DNA from: Arthrobacter sp. StoSoilB22
GTDB lineage: Bacteria > Actinomycetota > Actinomycetes > Actinomycetales > Micrococcaceae
Assembly (NCBI RefSeq): GCF_019977315.1
Contig: NZ_AP024652.1
Location: 2,914,001-2,978,000, forward strand
DNA length: 64,000 nucleotides
Direction of reading: 5' to 3'
Shown one piece after another: positions 38,745 through 46,658 of this stretch (its first letter is position 1; each line of letters starts with the position of its first letter). Both the position numbers and the translations under genes were made by a program. The notes under the pieces are model-generated. The model ran no database searches. It was not told the DNA's origin and worked only from the letters and a program-made list of their open reading frames with translations.

Positions 38745-40058
38745 GTGTCACAGCCAGAGCACGGCCAGAATCCACCGCCGGGTGGTCAGCCCGCGTGGGG
38801 TAACCAACCACAAGGCGGCAATCAGCCACCGTGGGGCAGCCAACCACAAGGCGGCAATCAGCCGCAGTGGGGCGGCCAACCACAGTGGGGCGGCCCCCAG
38901 GCTTGGGCTGCGCCGCAGGCTGGCGGGCAATATCGTCCAGGTCAACCTCCTGGCGGCTGGCCTCCAGGTCCACCCTACGGGCAACCCTTTTATGTCGCGC
39001 CTCCCAAGCCCGGAATCATCCCCCTGCGTCCGCTGCAATTCGGCGAGATCCTTGATGGCTCGTTCCAGACGATCCGCCGCAATGCCGCTTCCATGTTTGG
39101 CTCCGCGCTGATCGTGCAAGTCCTCGGGGCAGTCCTGATCGGCATTGTCACGGTGGGCATGGTCCAGTTGTCCACGACCTTTGAATCCGTCAGTTCGGAA
39201 GCGGATTTTGCCGACGCGATGGGTCCGTTCTTCGCGTTCATGGCCGGCACCCTAGGGGTTTCGGTGCTGATTGGGTTCCTGGGATCCGTCCTCCAAGGTG
39301 TCCTGGTGGTGCCCGTCTCCCGTTCGGTGCTCAACCGGCGGACAGGATTCAAGCAGATGTGGAAACTGGCGGGCCCCCGGATAATTCCTCTGCTGGGCGT
39401 TGCTGCGCTGCTGACGCTGGGCGGCCTTCTCGCCGTTGCCGCGGTGATCGGGATTGCGATCTTGCTGTTCACCGCCATGGGACCTGCCGCGCTGCTGATT
39501 GTCCTGCCTCTGGGGCTGGGTGCAGTGGTGGCCTTTGTGTGGATCGGCCTGAAGTTGATGCTGGCCCCTGCAGTGATAGTGGTGGAGCGGACCGGAGTTT
39601 ACGACGGACTTCTCAGGTCGTGGAAGTTGACCAGGAACAACTGGTGGCGCATTTTCGGCATCACGCTGGTGGTAGCCATCATGGTGGGAATCATCGCCCA
39701 AATTGTCCAAATTCCCGTGTCCTTGGTCTCCGCCGCCATCGGTGGAGTAGTGGCCCCCCACCCCGACGCGGAGTCGATGACCTCCACGCTGGTTCTGACG
39801 ACCGTGATTTCCACGGCGATCGGGGCACTGGTGGGGTCTGTAACGTTCGCCTTTCAAGCGTCCGTTTCCAGCCTGATCTACATGGACCTACGCATGCGGC
39901 GGGACGGTCTGGATGTTGAATTGATGCGGCTGATGGAAACGGGTTCCGATCCTGAAGGGATCCCCGGCGGACCATCCAATGCGCCCGCTAACACCGCCTG
40001 GCCACCGAGCGAGGGACAGTTTCCGTCCGCTCCCCCAGGGCAGCAACCTCAGGCATGA
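38745..40058 (+). CDS. Glycerophosphodiesterase-type membrane domain protein with a GQ-rich N-terminal repeat
   Basis: This protein has 437 residues. The GTG at 38745 follows GGGGAGGA. The first 90 residues are rich in Gly, Gln, Pro and Trp, with a 12-residue unit QPQGGNQPxWG repeated. The rest has about six membrane segments, with RPLQFGEILDGSFQTIRRNA as the first conserved element, as in the membrane region fused to GlpQ-like enzymes and in related stand-alone proteins. No phosphodiesterase active site is present, so this is only the membrane part. It is the first gene of an operon with DUF4129, DUF4350, MoxR and DUF58 genes, linked by ATGA overlaps. Function unknown. Confidence 0.85.
   Translation: MSQPEHGQNPPPGGQPAWGNQPQGGNQPPWGSQPQGGNQPQWGGQPQWGGPQAWAAPQAGGQYRPGQPPGGWPPGPPYGQPFYVAPPKPGIIPLRPLQFGEILDGSFQTIRRNAASMFGSALIVQVLGAVLIGIVTVGMVQLSTTFESVSSEADFADAMGPFFAFMAGTLGVSVLIGFLGSVLQGVLVVPVSRSVLNRRTGFKQMWKLAGPRIIPLLGVAALLTLGGLLAVAAVIGIAILLFTAMGPAALLIVLPLGLGAVVAFVWIGLKLMLAPAVIVVERTGVYDGLLRSWKLTRNNWWRIFGITLVVAIMVGIIAQIVQIPVSLVSAAIGGVVAPHPDAESMTSTLVLTTVISTAIGALVGSVTFAFQASVSSLIYMDLRMRRDGLDVELMRLMETGSDPEGIPGGPSNAPANTAWPPSEGQFPSAPPGQQPQA
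38806..38863 (+). repeat. Short tandem repeat in the GQ-rich coding region
   Basis: A 22-base stretch occurs at 38806-38827 and again, identical, at 38842-38863, giving a period of 36 bases (12 codons, QPQGGNQPxWGx), followed by a truncated third unit coding QPQWGG. It lies in frame inside the N-terminal region of the membrane protein. Confidence 0.8.
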
Positions 40059-40744
40059 GGGCAGCCGCGATCGATGTATTTTCGTCATGGGCATTGATGG
40101 AACCGCCTGTGATCCCGGACCGGGACGAAGCGCGACGCTGGGCCGTTGAGGAGCTATCTAACCCCCGGTACCCGGACGCGACGCCCGGCTGGCTTGAACA
40201 GATGTGGCGGGATTTCATGGATTGGCTTTCATCCTTGGATGGTGGATCCGGTGCCGGGCCCAACATCGCTGTTCCGTTGATGGTGGTTCTGGCTTTGGTG
40301 CTCATCATCGCCGCCATCTTCTTCGTGAGGCCGAGGTTGAACGCCCGGAGGGCTAAAGAGGCGGAAGACCTCTATGGAAACGACCGCACAGTCGACGCAG
40401 AGGGCTACCGTGCACGGGCGGCGACAGCAGCCGACGGCGGCAACTGGCCGGCCGCCGTCGTCGATCAGTTCCGTGCTCTTGTCCGCTCCGCGGAAGAACG
40501 GGACATCATTGATGCTCGAGCCGGCAGGACCGCAGACGAAGCCGCCGCTCAATTGGGCGGGGTTTTTGGTGCGGCACAAGCCAAGCTGATCGCCGCTGCC
40601 GGTGTTTTCGATGCCGTGCGGTATGGCGACCACCCGGCAACACGCGCGGACTACGAGTCAGTCCGCCAGCTGGATGCTGAACTTCTTGCGCTGAAGCCTG
40701 ACTTCGCAGGACAGGCCAACGCTGGATTCGCGGTTCCCCGATGA
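40055..40744 (+). CDS. DUF4129-domain protein
   Basis: This 229-residue protein starts inside the previous stop (ATGA). The first 60 residues carry the helix PPVIPDRDEARRWAVEELSNPRYP, then WLEQMWRDFMDWLSSL. A single membrane segment lies at about 75-95 (VPLMVVLALVLIIAAIFFV). The C-terminal part has the DUF4129 helical domain with FRALVRSAEERDIIDARAGRTADEAA. Such proteins accompany MoxR and DUF58 genes in actinobacteria. The C-terminal domain resembles the transglutaminase-linked region of bigger relatives but has no catalytic triad. Its role in the operon is unknown. Confidence 0.85.
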   Translation: MRAAAIDVFSSWALMEPPVIPDRDEARRWAVEELSNPRYPDATPGWLEQMWRDFMDWLSSLDGGSGAGPNIAVPLMVVLALVLIIAAIFFVRPRLNARRAKEAEDLYGNDRTVDAEGYRARAATAADGGNWPAAVVDQFRALVRSAEERDIIDARAGRTADEAAAQLGGVFGAAQAKLIAAAGVFDAVRYGDHPATRADYESVRQLDAELLALKPDFAGQANAGFAVPR

Positions 40745-41934
40745 CCACGAACGAACATGTGGGCCAGGAGGAAATCACTACCCCAGGTTTCCCGGCCGGC
40801 GGGAGGTTCAAAGCCTGGTTCCAAAAACACCTCGTGTGGATTGCCTTGGGGGCCTTGCTTGCTGGTTTGGTAATTTTCCTGGCTATTGACAGCGTTGCAG
40901 GCGCCACCGACTCCCGGCGCTTGTCAGCGCGGAACCCGGCACCGGACGGCGGAATGGCGGTAGCCGAGATCCTGGGGCGCCACGGCGTGTCCGTCACTCC
41001 GACCGAGACGTTCGAGGACACGTTGGAGGCGCTATCAAACAAAGATGACGCCACGGTATTCCTCTTTGACGCACAGGGCTTCCTTGACCGGTCCCAGCTT
41101 GAGGAGATCACAGCCGCAGCAGACCGTGTAGTGGTGGTGACTCCACGCCTCAGGACGCTCAATGGCCTGGCTGAAGGTATCCGCCCTGGCGGCGTGGTTC
41201 CGGAAGCGATACAGGTCATTGAACCGGGTTGCGAGCAGGACGATGCCTTGGCAGCGGGCCGCGTATCGGCGCAAGGATCCGTCTTTTCAGGACCCGTAGT
41301 TTGCTACGCCCCGCGTGGGAGCGGACCCGGGTTGTACGCGGAATCAGCCGATGGCAGGGTCATTGTTTTGGGCAGCAGGGAGCTCTTGGACAATCAACAC
41401 GTTGCACTGGAGGGAAATGCGGCCCTCGCCCTCCGAACGCTGGGCAACAACGCGAACCTCGTGTGGTACCTCCCCGGGGTCGGAGATATCCCGGCGTCAA
41501 ATTCAAGCCCCACGCTCAACGAGCTCGCGCCGCGATGGCTTGCCTTCGCGGGCCCCTGGCTGGGCTTCGTAGCCCTGCTGGCCATCGTATGGCGGGGCCG
41601 ACGCATGGGCCCTTTGGTTTTCGAGCCACTGCCCGTGGTGGTCAAGGCCGCCGAAACAGCAGAAGGGCGTGCTCGCCTGTACCAGGACTCACGCGCCGTG
41701 GAGCGGGCCGCCCGGAATTTGAGGGCCGGAACCCTGTCACGGCTGGCCCGGCACTTCAACCTTGGAGCCGACGCCACCACCGAAGCAATTCTGGATACAA
41801 CAGCCCGCCATGTGAAGCTGCCGGCCACGGAAGTGCGGTCCGTCCTGATCGACTTCATGCCCGAAAGTGAAGGACAGCTGGTGCAGTGGGCACAACAGAT
41901 TGAACGAATCGAACAGGAAGCGATCGCCAGATGA
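40741..41934 (+). CDS. DUF4350-domain membrane protein
   Basis: This 397-residue protein overlaps its neighbours by four bases at each end. A first membrane segment lies near residues 32-50 (LVWIALGALLAGLVIFLAI). Next comes the DUF4350 domain, with LSARNPAPDGGMAVAEILGRHGV and VVVVTPRLRTLN. A second membrane segment follows near 275-290 (WLGFVALLAIVWRGRRMG), then a cytoplasmic tail with YQDSRAVERAARNLRAGTLSRL. The middle region resembles a Rossmann or GATase-like fold. The GRRMGPLVFEPLPVVVKAAET segment after the second helix is strongly conserved in the family. Role unknown, but it should act with the MoxR ATPase and DUF58 protein of the operon. Confidence 0.87.
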   Translation: MTTNEHVGQEEITTPGFPAGGRFKAWFQKHLVWIALGALLAGLVIFLAIDSVAGATDSRRLSARNPAPDGGMAVAEILGRHGVSVTPTETFEDTLEALSNKDDATVFLFDAQGFLDRSQLEEITAAADRVVVVTPRLRTLNGLAEGIRPGGVVPEAIQVIEPGCEQDDALAAGRVSAQGSVFSGPVVCYAPRGSGPGLYAESADGRVIVLGSRELLDNQHVALEGNAALALRTLGNNANLVWYLPGVGDIPASNSSPTLNELAPRWLAFAGPWLGFVALLAIVWRGRRMGPLVFEPLPVVVKAAETAEGRARLYQDSRAVERAARNLRAGTLSRLARHFNLGADATTEAILDTTARHVKLPATEVRSVLIDFMPESEGQLVQWAQQIERIEQEAIAR

Positions 41935-43004
41935 GCAGCCACACGGACAGCAACAGCCACTACGCGGAGACGACGTCCCAGCAGGAAGCCCTGCAGAACG
42001 AGGCGTCGCAGCACGAGGCGCCACCTTCAGAAAACGGGCAGAGGCACCCCCTTGAGGATCCGGCACGGCAGTCGTTGCTCAATGTCAGAGCCGAAGTGGG
42101 CAAAGCTGTAGTCGGTCAGGACTCCACGGTTACCGGCATGCTGATCGCCCTGCTATGTGACGGACATGTCCTCCTCGAGGGTGTTCCCGGCGTGGCCAAG
42201 ACCCTTTTGGTCAGGGCTTTGTCCACCGCTCTGAGCTTGGACACCAAGCGTGTTCAGTTCACTCCGGACCTCATGCCCGGTGACGTCACGGGCTCTTTGG
42301 TCTATGACTCCCACACGTCCGAGTTCACTTTCCGTGAAGGCCCGGTGTTCACCAACATCATGCTGGCCGACGAGATCAACCGAACCCCGCCGAAGACCCA
42401 GGCTTCACTCCTGGAGGCAATGGAAGAGCGCCAGGTTTCCGTGGACGGCGTATCGCGTCCACTGCCAAGTCCGTTCATTGTTGCGGCCACCCAGAACCCT
42501 GTGGAGTACGAGGGAACCTATCCCCTGCCGGAGGCGCAGCTGGACCGTTTCCTCCTCAAGTTGACCATGCCGCTGCCCGGCCGGGCTGAGGAGATTGAAG
42601 TCATCCGCCGCCATGCCAGCGGGTTTGATCCCCGCAACCTTTCCGCAGCCGGCGTGCGCCCGGTGGCTGGCGCCGTCGAGCTTTCCAACGCCCAAGCAGC
42701 CGTTGCGCACGTGGCTGTGGCTCCGGAGATCCTCGCGTACATCGTTGACGTTGTTCGCGCCACAAGGTCTGCGCCCTCATTCCAACTCGGCGTTTCGCCG
42801 CGCGGGGCAACCGCGCTGCTCAAAACCTCAAAAGCGTGGGCGTGGTTGTCCGGCAGGTCCTTCGTCACCCCGGACGACGTCAAAGCGTTGTCCTTGCCGT
42901 GCCTGAGGCACAGGGTAGGTCTGCGGCCGGAAGCCCAGATGGACGGCATTGTGGTGGACGATGTCTTGGGCAGTATTCTCGCCTCCGTCCCGGTACCGCG
43001 ATGA
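41931..43004 (+). CDS. MoxR-type AAA+ ATPase
   Basis: This 357-residue AAA+ protein of the MoxR/RavA group has an N-terminal polar tail of 40 residues. Walker A reads EGVPGVAKTLLVRA and is followed by QFTPDLMPGDVTGS. Walker B is NIMLADEINRTPPKTQ. FIVAATQNPVEYEGTYPLPEAQLDRF carries sensor 1 and the arginine-finger region. MoxR ATPases act as chaperones for metal-enzyme or surface-protein maturation together with DUF58/VWA proteins. Here it sits between the DUF4350 gene (overlap of four bases) and the DUF58 gene, the usual MoxR-DUF58 arrangement. The client protein is unknown. Confidence 0.93.
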   Translation: MSSHTDSNSHYAETTSQQEALQNEASQHEAPPSENGQRHPLEDPARQSLLNVRAEVGKAVVGQDSTVTGMLIALLCDGHVLLEGVPGVAKTLLVRALSTALSLDTKRVQFTPDLMPGDVTGSLVYDSHTSEFTFREGPVFTNIMLADEINRTPPKTQASLLEAMEERQVSVDGVSRPLPSPFIVAATQNPVEYEGTYPLPEAQLDRFLLKLTMPLPGRAEEIEVIRRHASGFDPRNLSAAGVRPVAGAVELSNAQAAVAHVAVAPEILAYIVDVVRATRSAPSFQLGVSPRGATALLKTSKAWAWLSGRSFVTPDDVKALSLPCLRHRVGLRPEAQMDGIVVDDVLGSILASVPVPR

Positions 43005-43036
43005 TCGCCGGGGCGACGTTGGCCGAGGGGGCTTGA
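43001..43036 (+). CDS. Possible 11-residue coupling peptide between moxR and the DUF58 gene
   Basis: An ATG overlapping the MoxR stop (ATGA) opens a reading frame of 11 codons, MIAGATLAEGA, that stops (TGA at 43034-43036) immediately before the GTG of the DUF58 gene. A GAGGGGG ribosome site for the next gene lies inside it. It may only be chance, or it may let ribosomes move from moxR to the DUF58 gene. Confidence 0.25.
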   Translation: MIAGATLAEGA

Positions 43037-44329
43037 GTGGCCATAACGGGTCGTTTTGTGTTGCTTTCTCTGCTGGGTCTGGTGCCGTTGGTGGCTTTTC
43101 CCGCGTGGAGCACTGTCCTGTTGGTTGGCGCGGGGCTGGTTCTTGTGCTGGTGTTGGATCTGGTGCTGGCGGCGTCGCCCGCTCAGCTTGCCCTGGAACG
43201 CGTCCTCCCTGGAAACGTGACGCTCGAGGGCAAAGCTGACTCTGTAGTGACCATCACCAACCCCACCCGGCGCACATTGCGGGCGGAAGTCAGAGATACC
43301 TGGCAGCCCTCAGCGGGGGCCGTGAACTCTGCGCAATCCCTTGTGGTCCCGGCTGGTGAGCGCCGGCGCATGACAGTGACCTTGGTCCCTCGGCGACGCG
43401 GCGACCTTACAAGCCCCCATGTGACCATCCGCTCCATGGGTCCCCTGGGAATGGCGGCGAGGCAGCGCACACGCGTCCTGCCTGGCCAGTTGCGGGTCCT
43501 CCCGCCGTTCCACTCGAAACGTCATCTCCCATCCAAACTCCGGAAGCTCCGGGAACTGGACGGCAGGGCCGCCGTGCAGATCCGCGGGGCAGGTACCGAA
43601 TTCGACTCGTTGCGTGACTACGTCCGCGGTGACGACGTCCGGTCCATCGACTGGCGCGCTACCGCACGCCGCACATCGGTGGTGGTGCGGACGTGGCGCC
43701 CCGAGCGCGACAGGCGCGTGGTGATTGTTCTTGATACTTCCCGGACGGCGGCAGCAAGAATCGAAGATGAACCGCGGCTCGATACTGGAATTGAGGCCGC
43801 TCTGCTGCTCGCCGTGCTGGCCGAGCGCGGAGGCGACCGTGTGGATTTCCTCGCCTACGACCGGAGGCTCCGCGCACGGGTTGAGTCGGCGTCGAAAGGA
43901 AATTTGCTGGGTCAGCTCGTTCAAGCCATGGCTCCCTTGGAGGCTGAACTGATCGAGCTCGATTGGCAGCAGGTTCCTGCTCAAGTGCGTGCCGTCTCGG
44001 CGCATCGCTCCATGGTGGTGCTGTTGACGGCGCTTGACGGCGGCGCCCCGGAAGAGGGCCTCCTGCCTACCGTTGCCCAACTGGCACGCCAGCACGTTGT
44101 GGTGGTGGCATCCGTCCGGGATCCCTTGCTTTCTGCCATGAAGAAAGAGAGGACTACGGCGAGTCAGGTTTTCCGGGCAGCGGCGGCCGAACGCGCGCTC
44201 TTGGAACGCTCAGCGGTGATGGCTCAGCTCCGGCAGCTTGGAGCCGAGGTGGTGGATGCCGAACCCCACGATGTTCCTCCACTGCTCGCTGATACGTATA
44301 TTCGCCTCAAAGCAGCCGGCCGGCTCTAA
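43037..44329 (+). CDS. DUF58-domain protein (MoxR partner)
   Basis: This 430-residue protein starts at a GTG after GAGGGGG. Two N-terminal membrane segments lie at about residues 5-45. A beta-rich region follows, then the DUF58 core with EFDSLRDYVRGDDVRSIDWRATARR and the VWA-like start RRVVIVLDTSRTAAAR. DUF58 proteins are often encoded next to MoxR ATPases and are thought to be assisted or regulated by them. The C-terminal half is a VWA-type fold in which the metal site appears incomplete (DTSRT instead of DxSxS). It ends the five-gene operon. Confidence 0.88.
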   Translation: MAITGRFVLLSLLGLVPLVAFPAWSTVLLVGAGLVLVLVLDLVLAASPAQLALERVLPGNVTLEGKADSVVTITNPTRRTLRAEVRDTWQPSAGAVNSAQSLVVPAGERRRMTVTLVPRRRGDLTSPHVTIRSMGPLGMAARQRTRVLPGQLRVLPPFHSKRHLPSKLRKLRELDGRAAVQIRGAGTEFDSLRDYVRGDDVRSIDWRATARRTSVVVRTWRPERDRRVVIVLDTSRTAAARIEDEPRLDTGIEAALLLAVLAERGGDRVDFLAYDRRLRARVESASKGNLLGQLVQAMAPLEAELIELDWQQVPAQVRAVSAHRSMVVLLTALDGGAPEEGLLPTVAQLARQHVVVVASVRDPLLSAMKKERTTASQVFRAAAAERALLERSAVMAQLRQLGAEVVDAEPHDVPPLLADTYIRLKAAGRL

Positions 44330-44383
44330 AGCAAAGCTCCAGCCTAAGTACGGCTCCGATGTTGTGTTCAAGGAAGGACTGCC

Positions 44384-45097
44384 ATGAATAGCCCCATCTA
44401 CCAGCTGGCGCTGGGCGAGGATTTCGCCCGGCTCACCCCGGAACTCCAAAAGTATTTCTCGTTGGCGGCCGGATCGGGTTTCTATGGAATAGGCGAAGGC
44501 GTCTTTGACGTGGTGGGGTGCCGGCAGAAATGGTTGCGGCCGCTCCTCGCATTGACAGGAGGCGAGGAAGCCTTCTTTCCAGAGTACGGCGAGGGAATTC
44601 CGTTCCGGATCGAAAACCACGCCCATGTGGATCCTTTCGGACGCCCGGCACTAACAGCGCGCCGGGAGATCTACTTCCCGTCCGGAACACGGCTCTTCCA
44701 CGATACGACCAGCGCCATCCTGCCTGGCCATGGGGATCGAAACGCCCGCTTGGTGGACCATGTAGGCCGTTACCGCCGACTGGTCACGGACCTGGATGTC
44801 AGCGTCACCTCCCAAGGCCGCCTCCGTGGTGTGTCCCAGGCGAGCAGGCTCTTCCTGGGCCCCCTGCGCATTCCGCTGCCGGCAGCCCTCGACGCACGAG
44901 CGTATGCCGAACAATGGTGGGACAACGACGAGGGCAAGCACCGCATTCAGGTCAAGGTCATCCAGCCACAGATCGGTCTGGTTCTTGTCTATGCAGGACG
45001 CTTCGACTACCGCCTGGCACCGTACTTGCCAGGAATGGCCCCCGGTAACTCCCTCCCCCGCTATGCCGAACCAGACCGCTGGGAAAAGAGAATCTGA
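44384..45097 (+). CDS. DUF4166-domain protein
   Basis: This 237-residue soluble protein starts MNSPIYQLALGEDFARLTPELQ. It has the DUF4166 pattern, with FYGIGEGVFDVVGCRQKWLRP near the N terminus and GKHRIQVKVIQPQIGLVLVYAG toward the end. In other bacteria DUF4166 is fused to saccharopine-dehydrogenase-like proteins. No signal peptide or membrane segment is present. The ATG has AAGGA upstream. The 54-base gap after the DUF58 gene allows a shared transcript. It is convergent with the MetE-like gene. Function unknown. Confidence 0.82.
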   Translation: MNSPIYQLALGEDFARLTPELQKYFSLAAGSGFYGIGEGVFDVVGCRQKWLRPLLALTGGEEAFFPEYGEGIPFRIENHAHVDPFGRPALTARREIYFPSGTRLFHDTTSAILPGHGDRNARLVDHVGRYRRLVTDLDVSVTSQGRLRGVSQASRLFLGPLRIPLPAALDARAYAEQWWDNDEGKHRIQVKVIQPQIGLVLVYAGRFDYRLAPYLPGMAPGNSLPRYAEPDRWEKRI

Positions 45098-45108
45098 CTT
45101 CCCTGAGG

Positions 45109-46143
45109 TCAGCCCTGAGCCAGCTGGTCCAGTCCGTCAGCCACTTGTGTCAGTTTCGTCAGAACGTCTTTGGCCGTTGAAGGAGTGAAGTCTGCCAGTC
45201 CAGTGGAGGGTGTGACGCGCAGTCCCGCCAAGCCGGATGCAGGAAGGCCCAGCTGGCGCCACGGTTTCCAGATGCTTTCAACTACCTCGGCCGTACGCGG
45301 TAGTTGCGCCCGGGGATCGCTGGTGGAAAGCGCCCCTGCCCACACACGCTTACCGTCCTCCACGGCTGCGGCCAGCTGTTCCCACTGGCGTGACGTCAGG
45401 GCCTTCAGGGGAACTGCGACGCCATCAGCACCGGCGGCGAGTACCCTGTCGATGGGCGCTTCAATTTCCGGTATGGAGACCACTGTCTCCATGACGCCAG
45501 CAGATTTCAGGGCGTCGATCACCAGCTTCCAGGCACCTGTGACTTCCTCACCGGAGATGGACCTCAACGTGCGGTAGCCACTGGCTGTTGGAATGGTCCC
45601 TGCCATGACGGAGGCAATGTCCGGTTCGTCTATCTGGACCACCAACCGGGCGCCCGGGACACCGGCGGCAATGCGGCTGAGGTGCTCTCCCACGCCTGCG
45701 GCCAAGGATTCAGCAATGTCCCTCCGAGCGCCGTAGTCCAAGAGTGCCCGTTCGCCACTGTGCAGGTGAAGATTGGCCGCGAGACTCATGGGTCCCAGCA
45801 CCTGGATCTTGAACTCCGTTGCTGAAACATCCTCGGCGCCGGCGACGTCGGCCAAAATGTTGATGTCGGTCAATAGTGCCGAGCTGGCGCGACGGGCATC
45901 TTTACCGGGCCTGTCCACCAAACGCCAGCCGTGGGGTTGGACGTCGAGTGCGAGGTCAATCAGCAGGGAACCTGTCCGCCCAACGGCGTCCGATCCCACC
46001 CCTCGCTCCGGCAGTTCGGGCAGGAACGGAAGATGGGGGTCTCCCAACTCGCCCCTGATGATCCGGTTGGCTTCCGCGGGATCGGTGCCGGGCCACGGCC
46101 CTAGTGCGGTGGCGCTGGCGCGTACGCTTTCCACTTCTGTCAC
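45109..46143 (-). CDS. MetE C-terminal-domain-like protein lacking zinc ligands (Rv3015c-type)
   Basis: This 344-residue protein has the overall shape of the C-terminal half of cobalamin-independent methionine synthase: GLRVTPSTGLADF at the end, VQIDEPDIASVMAG in the middle, and FKIQVLGPMSLAANL earlier. In MetE the zinc is held by the HxC of HMCYSEF, a glutamate and a late cysteine in DCGLKTR. Here the matching places read TVVSIPEIE and TPSTGLADF, so the ligands are gone. It is half the size of MetE (about 750). A standard methionine synthase reaction is therefore unlikely. It corresponds to Rv3015c, near ligA and mnmA in M. tuberculosis. Function unknown. Confidence 0.85.
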   Translation of the reverse strand: MTEVESVRASATALGPWPGTDPAEANRIIRGELGDPHLPFLPELPERGVGSDAVGRTGSLLIDLALDVQPHGWRLVDRPGKDARRASSALLTDINILADVAGAEDVSATEFKIQVLGPMSLAANLHLHSGERALLDYGARRDIAESLAAGVGEHLSRIAAGVPGARLVVQIDEPDIASVMAGTIPTASGYRTLRSISGEEVTGAWKLVIDALKSAGVMETVVSIPEIEAPIDRVLAAGADGVAVPLKALTSRQWEQLAAAVEDGKRVWAGALSTSDPRAQLPRTAEVVESIWKPWRQLGLPASGLAGLRVTPSTGLADFTPSTAKDVLTKLTQVADGLDQLAQG

Positions 46144-46146
46144 GGG

Positions 46147-46536
46147 TTAGGCCTGCTGGCTGGAGATCTGGTGATCCTCGGCGATGGCCTCGTGATGGCG
46201 GATCACTTCACTGATGATGAAGTTGAGGAATTTCTCTGCGAAGGCTGGATCGAGGTGCGCATCCTCGGCGAGCCTGCGCAAGCGGGCGATCTGGGCGGAT
46301 TCGCGGCCCGGATCTCCGGCGGGAAGCTTGTGTGTGGCCTTCAGGATGCCAACTTTTTGGGTGGCCTTGAAGCGTTCAGCGAGCAGGAAAACAAGTGTTG
46401 CGTCAATGTTGTCGATGCTGGACCGGATGGACAGCAGCTCATCCATGACGGCACGGTCCACGTGGCCGGCCAAGGAGCTCGCTGCCGGGTTGAAGGAATC
46501 GGCGTCATGGGGAAGGGCGTTGTTCTGCTCGGTCAT
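46147..46536 (-). CDS. Chorismate mutase (AroQ type)
   Basis: This 129-residue all-helical protein has the AroQ pattern: ELLSIRSSIDNIDATLVFLL, ERFKATQKVGILKATH, and a last helix FLNFIISEVIRHHEAI. The arginines and lysine that hold chorismate (in SIRSSID, AERFK and GILKA) are present. It converts chorismate to prephenate for phenylalanine and tyrosine synthesis. The first 30 residues are polar and probably not part of the fold. It lies three bases upstream of the MetE-like gene, so the two are cotranscribed. It is probably a cytoplasmic monofunctional enzyme, because there is no signal peptide. Confidence 0.88.
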   Translation of the reverse strand: MTEQNNALPHDADSFNPAASSLAGHVDRAVMDELLSIRSSIDNIDATLVFLLAERFKATQKVGILKATHKLPAGDPGRESAQIARLRRLAEDAHLDPAFAEKFLNFIISEVIRHHEAIAEDHQISSQQA

Positions 46537-46591
46537 GCACCCCAGTCTATGGTGTGAGGTTGTACCGCCGTGGGTGTTACCTGACGTGATG

Positions 46592-46632
46592 GCGAAGGCA
46601 CGCCCTCCGCAGATGAGGGGGCGTGCCTTCGC
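46592..46632 (-). terminator. Terminator after the dipeptide ABC transporter operon
   Basis: An inverted repeat of 16-base arms (GCGAAGGCACGCCCTC and its complement, with one bulge) and a CGCAGAT-type loop lies 27 bases after the stop of the ATPase gene on the minus strand. The T-run is weak, so it may act only as a strong stem. Confidence 0.6.
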
Positions 46633-46658
46633 TTCTTACCAACGTCCTTTCGAACGCT

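Noticed and set aside
38806-38894. Repeats that might suggest a CRISPR-like array
   Set aside because: There are only two full units, in frame inside a coding region, with a 36-base period coding a 12-residue Gly/Gln/Pro repeat; no spacers and no cas genes.
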